This document shows positions 59,789-64,000 of a DNA stretch of 64,000 nt, piece after piece (position 1 is the stretch's first letter; each line of letters begins with the position of its first letter). Made by a program: the position numbers and the translations under genes. Source of the stretch: Mycobacterium haemophilum DSM 44634 (GTDB taxonomy: Bacteria > Actinomycetota > Actinomycetes > Mycobacteriales > Mycobacteriaceae); contig NZ_CP011883.2 in assembly GCF_000340435.2 (NCBI RefSeq), positions 1,336,607 to 1,400,606 of the forward strand. Direction: 5' to 3'. A model generated the notes under the pieces. The model was given only the letters and a program-made list of their open reading frames with translations. It was not told the origin of the DNA and did no database searches.

Positions 59789-59880
59789 GCCCGTCCCCCG
59801 CAAGCGGGTGGGGGCACCTCCCGCTTGCGGGGGAGTACCCCCAGTGCCCGGCTGCGCCGCGCTTGCGACCGCCACTAGGC
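59789..59880 (+). repeat. Interspersed GC-rich repeat upstream of FAH-family gene
   Basis: Contains CCCCCGCAAGCGGGTGGGGG and its inverted partner CCCGCTTGCGGGGG, then the GCCCGGCTGCGCCGCGCTTG core ending CGACCGCCACTAGG. It lies between the divergent MFS and FAH-family genes, directly before the latter's start. Confidence 0.7.
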
Positions 59881-59888
59881 TCAAGCAA

Positions 59889-60707
59889 ATGCGCCTTGGT
59901 CGAATCGCCAGCCCAGACGGCGTCGCGTTCGTCAGCATCGAAGGTGAGCCGGACGATCCCGGTGGGATGTCTGCCCGTGAGATCGCTGAGCACCCATTCG
60001 GCGCGCCAACCTTCACCGGCCGCTTGTGGCCATTAGCCGATGTCCGGCTGCTGGCTCCGATGCTGGCTGGCAAGGTGGTCTGTATCGGTAAGAACTACGC
60101 CGATCACATTGCTGAAATGGGAGCCGAGATGGGCGGCCAAACGGGCCCAGCGCCAGCGGATCCGGTGATATTCCTTAAGCCCAACACCGCGATCATCGGG
60201 CCAAATGTTCCGATTCGATTGCCCGCCAACGCATCACCTGTACATTTCGAGGGCGAGTTGGCGCTGGTGGTGGGCCGGCCGTGCAAGGATGTTCCGGCCG
60301 GTCAGGCCGCCGACTACATCCTCGGCTATACCATCGGCAACGACGTGTCGGCCCGCGATCAACAGCGCGCCGACGGCCAATGGACCCGCGCGAAAGGGCA
60401 CGATACCTTCTGTCCGGTCGGGCCGTGGATTGTCACCGACCTAGATCCCCTCGACCCGGCCGATCTCGAACTGCGCACCGAAGTCAACGGCGAAGTCAAA
60501 CAACACAGCCGCACCTCACTGATGATTCACAACGTCGGTGCCATCCTGGAATGGATCTCGGCAGTAATGACATTGCTGCCCGGTGATCTCATCCTCACCG
60601 GAACACCGGCAGGTGTCGGTCCCATCGAGGATGGTGACACCGTTTCCATCACCATCGAGGGCATCGGCACCCTCACCAATCCCGTAGTCCGCAAAGGAAA
60701 GTCGTGA
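59889..60707 (+). CDS. Fumarylacetoacetate hydrolase family protein
   Basis: A 272-residue FAH-superfamily enzyme: VVCIGKNYADHIAEMG, the metal-binding HFEGELALVVG (Glu-x-Glu), GYTIGNDVSARDQQ and LLPGDLILTGTPAGVGP. Related enzymes are acylpyruvases, oxaloacetate decarboxylases or 2-hydroxyhepta-2,4-diene-1,7-dioate isomerases; the substrate cannot be told. ATG 59889 lies right after the interspersed repeat. It overlaps gltX by 4 bp. Corresponds to Rv2993c. Confidence 0.9.
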   Translation: MRLGRIASPDGVAFVSIEGEPDDPGGMSAREIAEHPFGAPTFTGRLWPLADVRLLAPMLAGKVVCIGKNYADHIAEMGAEMGGQTGPAPADPVIFLKPNTAIIGPNVPIRLPANASPVHFEGELALVVGRPCKDVPAGQAADYILGYTIGNDVSARDQQRADGQWTRAKGHDTFCPVGPWIVTDLDPLDPADLELRTEVNGEVKQHSRTSLMIHNVGAILEWISAVMTLLPGDLILTGTPAGVGPIEDGDTVSITIEGIGTLTNPVVRKGKS

Positions 60708-62203
60708 CTGCAGCAGCCTCTAACGCAACCCCGCAAGCAGCAAAAGTCCGGGTCCGATTCTGCCCATCGCCCACCGGCACTCCCCACGTCGGGATGGTCC
60801 GTACCGCCCTGTTCAACTGGGCCTACGCCCGACATACCGGCGGCACCTTCGTCTTCCGCATCGAAGACACCGACGCCGAACGCGACAGCGAGGAAAGCTA
60901 TCTGGCGCTGCTCGATGCGTTGCGCTGGCTCGGTCTGAACTGGGACGAGGGGCCCGAGGTTGGCGGACCATACGGCCCATACCGGCAGTCGCAGCGCACC
61001 GACATCCACCGTGAGGTGGTGGCAAAGCTGCTGGCGGCAGGAGAGGCTTACCATGCCTTTTCCACGCCGGAGGAGGTCGAGGCCCGCCACCTTGCTGCCG
61101 GACGCAATCCCAAGCTGGGCTATGACAACTTTGACCGCGATCTCACCGACGCGCAGCGCGCGGCGTACCTGGCGGAAGGCCGTCAGCCGGTCGTTCGGCT
61201 GCGGATGCCCGACCAGGACATCAGTTGGGATGATCTAGTGCGCGGGACCACTACCTTCGCGGCGGGCACAGTGCCCGATTACGCGTTGACCCGAGCAAAC
61301 GGAGATCCGTTGTACACCTTGGTCAACCCGTGCGACGACGCGCTGATGAAGATCACGCATGTGCTGCGGGGCGAGGACATACTGTCATCGACGCCGCGCC
61401 AGGTGGCGCTATATCAGGCGTTGATCCGAATCGGGGTGGCCGAGCGTATTCCCGAATTCGGGCATCTCCCATCGGTATTGGGGGAGGGAACCAAGAAACT
61501 CTCGAAGCGCGACCCGCAGTCGAATCTGTTCGCCCACCGTGACCGGGGCTTCATCCCCGAAGGTCTGCTGAATTACCTGGCGTTGCTGGGTTGGGCGATC
61601 GCCGATGACCACGACCTGTTCAGTCTCGATGAGATGGTGGCCGCGTTCGATGTGGTCGACGTCAACTCTAACCCAGCGCGATTCGATCAGAAGAAGGCCG
61701 ACGCGGTTAACGCCGAGCACATCCGGATGCTCGACGCGCGCGATTTCGCCAGCAGGCTGCGTGACTACTTCACCGCACACGGCTACCGCATCGCTTTGGA
61801 TCCCGCTAATTACGACGCGAGCTTCGCCGCCGCGGCCCAGCTAGTGCAGACCCGCATCGTGGTGCTTGGTGACGCCTGGGACCTGTTGAAGTTCCTCAAC
61901 GACGACGAGTACGCCATCGACCCCAAGGCCGCCGCCAAGGAGCTGGGCGCCGATGCCGGGCCGGTGCTTGATGCCGCCCATGCCGCGCTGGACAGCCTGG
62001 TGGATTGGACCACGGCGAGTATCGAGGAGGCCCTCAAGGCCGCACTCATCGAAGGTCTTGGGCTTAAACCGCGCAAGGCGTTCGGACCGATCCGGGTCGC
62101 CGCCACGGGGGCATCGATTAGCCCGCCGCTGTTCGAATCGCTGGAGCTACTCGGCCGTGCTCGTAGCCTGCAGCGGCTGGGCGCTGCGCGCGAGCGGGTC
62201 TGA
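60704..62203 (+). CDS. gltX: Glutamyl-tRNA synthetase (non-discriminating type expected)
   Basis: A 499-residue class I synthetase. The HIGH-like motif is in PSPTGTPHVGMVRTALFNW; KLSKRD is the KMSKS equivalent. With gatCAB in the same window and no GlnRS here, it is expected to charge both tRNA-Glu and tRNA-Gln with glutamate. The GTG overlaps the FAH-family stop. tRNA-Gln and tRNA-Glu genes follow. Corresponds to Rv2992c. Confidence 0.95.
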   Translation: MTAAASNATPQAAKVRVRFCPSPTGTPHVGMVRTALFNWAYARHTGGTFVFRIEDTDAERDSEESYLALLDALRWLGLNWDEGPEVGGPYGPYRQSQRTDIHREVVAKLLAAGEAYHAFSTPEEVEARHLAAGRNPKLGYDNFDRDLTDAQRAAYLAEGRQPVVRLRMPDQDISWDDLVRGTTTFAAGTVPDYALTRANGDPLYTLVNPCDDALMKITHVLRGEDILSSTPRQVALYQALIRIGVAERIPEFGHLPSVLGEGTKKLSKRDPQSNLFAHRDRGFIPEGLLNYLALLGWAIADDHDLFSLDEMVAAFDVVDVNSNPARFDQKKADAVNAEHIRMLDARDFASRLRDYFTAHGYRIALDPANYDASFAAAAQLVQTRIVVLGDAWDLLKFLNDDEYAIDPKAAAKELGADAGPVLDAAHAALDSLVDWTTASIEEALKAALIEGLGLKPRKAFGPIRVAATGASISPPLFESLELLGRARSLQRLGAARERV

Positions 62204-62313
62204 TTGCGCGGTCAGGAAAAGAGGTAAGACAAGGCGTGCGGATTTGCGCGGTGAGTCTTTGGTAGTCTGCACGTCGGCCGACAATGGCTGGGCAGAGGCA
62301 GTCCACGGACATA

Positions 62314-62342
62314 TTCAGACGCTGATAGGCGCTCGCTATAGT
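62314..62342 (+). promoter_or_regulatory. Promoter of tRNA-Gln
   Basis: TTCAGA (62314-62319), 17-base spacer, TATAGT (62337-62342); the mature tRNA begins 40 bases further on. Confidence 0.45.
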
Positions 62343-62381
62343 CCGCAGAATGTGCTCTGAACAGCGGTTTTAGGCGACTAA

Positions 62382-62453
62382 TGGGGTATGGTGTAATTGG
62401 CAACACAGCTGATTCTGGTTCAGCCATTCTAGGTTCGAGTCCTGGTACCCCAG
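62382..62453 (+). tRNA. tRNA-Gln (anticodon CTG)
   Basis: A 72-base cloverleaf. Acceptor TGGGGTA pairs with TACCCCA, the anticodon loop TTCTGGT is flanked by GCTGA/TCAGC, and the T-loop TTCGAGT follows. CCA is not encoded. The acceptor U1-A72 pair and CTG anticodon are as expected for tRNA-Gln that receives Glu first and is amidated by GatCAB. Confidence 0.93.
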
Positions 62454-62538
62454 CAAAGTCCGTCAGACTCCCCGTGATGCCCCAAGCGATTAGGTGGGCC
62501 TAGTGGTGTGAGCTATGCTGACAGCTCGGATCGGTTCT

Positions 62539-62611
62539 GGCCCCGTCGTCTAGCGGCCTAGGACGCCGCCCTCTCACGGCGGTAGCGTGGGTTCGAATCC
62601 CATCGGGGCTA
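62539..62611 (+). tRNA. tRNA-Glu (anticodon CTC)
   Basis: A 73-base cloverleaf: acceptor GGCCCCG pairs with CGGGGCT (one G-U), D arm GTCTAGCGGCC, anticodon stem CCGCC/GGCGG around CTCTCAC with anticodon CTC, and T arm GTGGG-TTCGAAT-CCCAT. CCA is not encoded. TATGCT at 62514-62519 is a possible -10 box. Confidence 0.92.
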
Positions 62612-62657
62612 CAACGCGACCGCCGATAGTGCGGTCACTAGCCGATCCCCAGTGTCG

Positions 62658-63164
62658 CTAATGTGCCAGTGCGGCCGGTGCGGTCGATCCGCCCACCGGT
62701 ATGTGCGGCAAGCCGAGCTTGCGGTGATCCCAGGAGCGGGTACGACGGCTGACAATGCGTACGCCGACTCGTTTGTTCATCATCTGGTCGACCATGGGCT
62801 TTGCGTCGTCGGTGTACGGACCGGTGTAGCGCTCCCAAATGCTGACTCCGACCCGGAAAAGGGAATCGGGATCGTCGACGATCTCGGCAGTGCCTTCGAA
62901 GGACACCCCGCGCAGCGTGTCATACGTTTGGCCGTCCTCGATCAGAAAGCTCACTCGCGGGTCCCGTTTGAGGTTGACCGCCTTCTGTGATTTGGCCTTG
63001 GTTTCCAGCCAGATTTCGCCGTCGATGACGGCGTACCACATCGCGGTCAAATGTGGCTGGCCGTTCGGACCGATGGTGGCGAGCGTGCCGGTGCGGCTGT
63101 TGACGACGAAGTCGGTGATTTCAGCCTCGGACATGACGATGTGCGCGCGCTGATTGGTTCCCAT
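62658..63164 (-). CDS. Pyridoxamine-oxidase-fold F420/FMN-dependent protein
   Basis: A 168-residue split-barrel flavin/deazaflavin protein. ADFV-like entry ITDFVVNSRTGTLATIGPNG, PHLTAMWYAVIDGEIWLETK, then KAVNLKRDPRVSFLIEDG is the cofactor-binding stretch. Homologue Rv2991 is reported as F420-binding, with no firm substrate. ATG 63164 begins MGTNQRAHIVM. The gene I recall between it and the iclR gene in M. tuberculosis (Rv2990c) is absent. Confidence 0.88.
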   Translation of the reverse strand: MGTNQRAHIVMSEAEITDFVVNSRTGTLATIGPNGQPHLTAMWYAVIDGEIWLETKAKSQKAVNLKRDPRVSFLIEDGQTYDTLRGVSFEGTAEIVDDPDSLFRVGVSIWERYTGPYTDDAKPMVDQMMNKRVGVRIVSRRTRSWDHRKLGLPHIPVGGSTAPAALAH

Positions 63165-63214
63165 TGGGTCAGTCTGTCAGGCGACCGCCAGCGCCGAGCC
63201 GACGGCTAAGAAAA

Positions 63215-63276
63215 GCGCGACTGTGAATCCTGCGACGCGACACGCCGAGAATGCGTCGCGTCGTTCACAGTCGCGC
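63215..63276. repeat. Intergenic palindrome downstream of the IclR gene
   Basis: GCGCGACTGTGAATCCTGCG on the left and CGCGTCGTTCACAGTCGCGC on the right are nearly perfect arms. It lies 12 bases after the iclR-type stop (minus strand), as a terminator would. Confidence 0.65.
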
Positions 63277-63287
63277 CGCAGAGGTTT

Positions 63288-63989
63288 CTATAGGCGGCGA
63301 GTCAGTGCTTCGGCCGCCGATAGTAAGTCGGCGGCCCAGCGTGCACCGGGGCGTCGGCCCATCCGGTCGATGGGTCCAGACACCGATATGGCAGCGATCA
63401 CGACACCGCGGCCGTCGCGCACGGGCACCGACACACTTGCCACCCCTGGTTCGCGCTCGGCCACACTCTGTGCCCAACCGCGCCGGCGGACTTCGGCTAG
63501 CATCCGGTCGGTGAATTTCGCCGTCGGTAGCACGGCTTCTCGGGTGGCGGCGTCGCTATGGGCCAGTAGCACTTTGGCTCCCGAACCCGCCGTCATCGGC
63601 AGCCGCGCGCCGACCGGAACCGTGTCGCGAAGGCCCGCAGGCGGTTCCAGTGCGGCCACGCAGACCCGTGAGGTGCCTTCGCGGCGATACAGCTGCACGC
63701 TTTCGCCGGTGGTCTCGCGCAACGCCGGCAGCACCGCCGCGCTGGCGGCCAGCAGTGGATCGTTGACATGGATCGCGAGTTCGCAGATCGCGGGCCCAAG
63801 GCGCCACCGGCCCTCGTCGTCGCGTGCCACCAGACGATGAACCTCCAGCGCGGCCGCCAGACGGTAGGTGGTGGCTCTGGGCAAGCCGGTTCGGTCGCAC
63901 AGTTCGGCCAACCCGCGCGGAGATTCTGCGATCGTATGCAGCAGCGCCACGGCTTTGTCGAGGACGCCGATACCGCTATGCTGTCTCAC
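63288..63989 (-). CDS. IclR-family transcriptional regulator
   Basis: A 233-residue regulator with an N-terminal winged helix (GLAELCDRTGLPRATTYRLA, residues 25-44) and a C-terminal effector domain (LPMTAGSGAKVLLAH, EREPGVASVSVPVRDGRG). Homologue Rv2989 lies next to leuCD and is thought to control them; those genes would lie beyond the right edge, divergently. GTG 63989 is 11 bases from the window end, so the operator is not visible. Confidence 0.92.
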   Translation of the reverse strand: MRQHSGIGVLDKAVALLHTIAESPRGLAELCDRTGLPRATTYRLAAALEVHRLVARDDEGRWRLGPAICELAIHVNDPLLAASAAVLPALRETTGESVQLYRREGTSRVCVAALEPPAGLRDTVPVGARLPMTAGSGAKVLLAHSDAATREAVLPTAKFTDRMLAEVRRRGWAQSVAEREPGVASVSVPVRDGRGVVIAAISVSGPIDRMGRRPGARWAADLLSAAEALTRRL

Positions 63990-64000
63990 AAACAGATACT

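Overview
The window is high-GC chromosomal DNA of a slow-growing Mycobacterium close to, but distinct from, the M. tuberculosis complex. Gene content and order follow, in reverse, the M. tuberculosis segment that I recall as Rv3053c (nrdH) down to Rv2989 (iclR-type regulator). Mycobacterial signatures are dense: PE/PPE proteins, MIRU repeats, cfp6, fecB and lppZ antigens, methylglucose-lipopolysaccharide genes, and many leaderless genes with a TANNNT -10 box 6-10 bases before ATG/GTG. Rv numbers are recalled homologies, not search results.

Layout. 1-997: an IS110-family transposase running off the left edge, with a strongly folded non-coding stretch beside it (1027-1187). 1647-8200: class Ib ribonucleotide reductase (nrdHIE, then nrdF2) with a TetR regulator and a Baeyer-Villiger-type monooxygenase between; both RNR units carry paired NrdR-like boxes with identical 32-bp spacing. 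8231-19409: adhC, fecB, ctaD, serB2, an ABC ATPase, a Nudix hydrolase, echA17, a methyltransferase, a THUMP-like protein and the secreted TB22.2. 19406-27248: a PQQ-like lipoprotein, a hexapeptide acyltransferase, two poorly recognised genes (a 131-aa protein and a polytopic membrane protein), then the methylglucose lipopolysaccharide genes (GT4 glucosyltransferase, GH57 branching enzyme, methyltransferase).

27476-33445: electron-transfer flavoprotein (fixA, fixB), a GNAT plus PlsC acyltransferase pair, iscS and trmU. 33464-37850: three tandem units, each a tiny PE-like ORF overlapping a PPE-PPW gene by 4 bp; the esx genes and IS1081 found here in M. tuberculosis are absent. The second unit has an ATT in place of the start codon and the third PE is frameshifted. 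37927-46447: a MetE-like protein, ligA, an ACT protein, the gatCAB amidotransferase genes and pfkA. 46506-50165: an HtrA-like protease lacking any membrane anchor, lppZ, a DoxX-like protein and cfp6.

50232-58432: branched-chain amino acid and serine synthesis. A leader peptide rich in Leu/Val/Ile codons and an attenuator precede ilvB1-ilvN-ilvC; then a wrbA remnant, a carotenoid-dehydrogenase-like oxidoreductase, serA1 and leuB. 58392-63989: an MFS transporter, an FAH-family hydrolase, gltX, tRNA-Gln(CTG), tRNA-Glu(CTC), an F420/FMN-type flavin-fold protein and an IclR regulator.

Dispersed short elements fill the gaps: imperfect palindromes ending in CGCGAG/CTCGCG, a GC-rich interspersed repeat, and MIRUs. 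No CRISPR array or complete prophage is visible. The most notable structures are the folded region next to the IS110 gene, the mini-PE/PPE tandem array, the ilv attenuator and the paired NrdR boxes.
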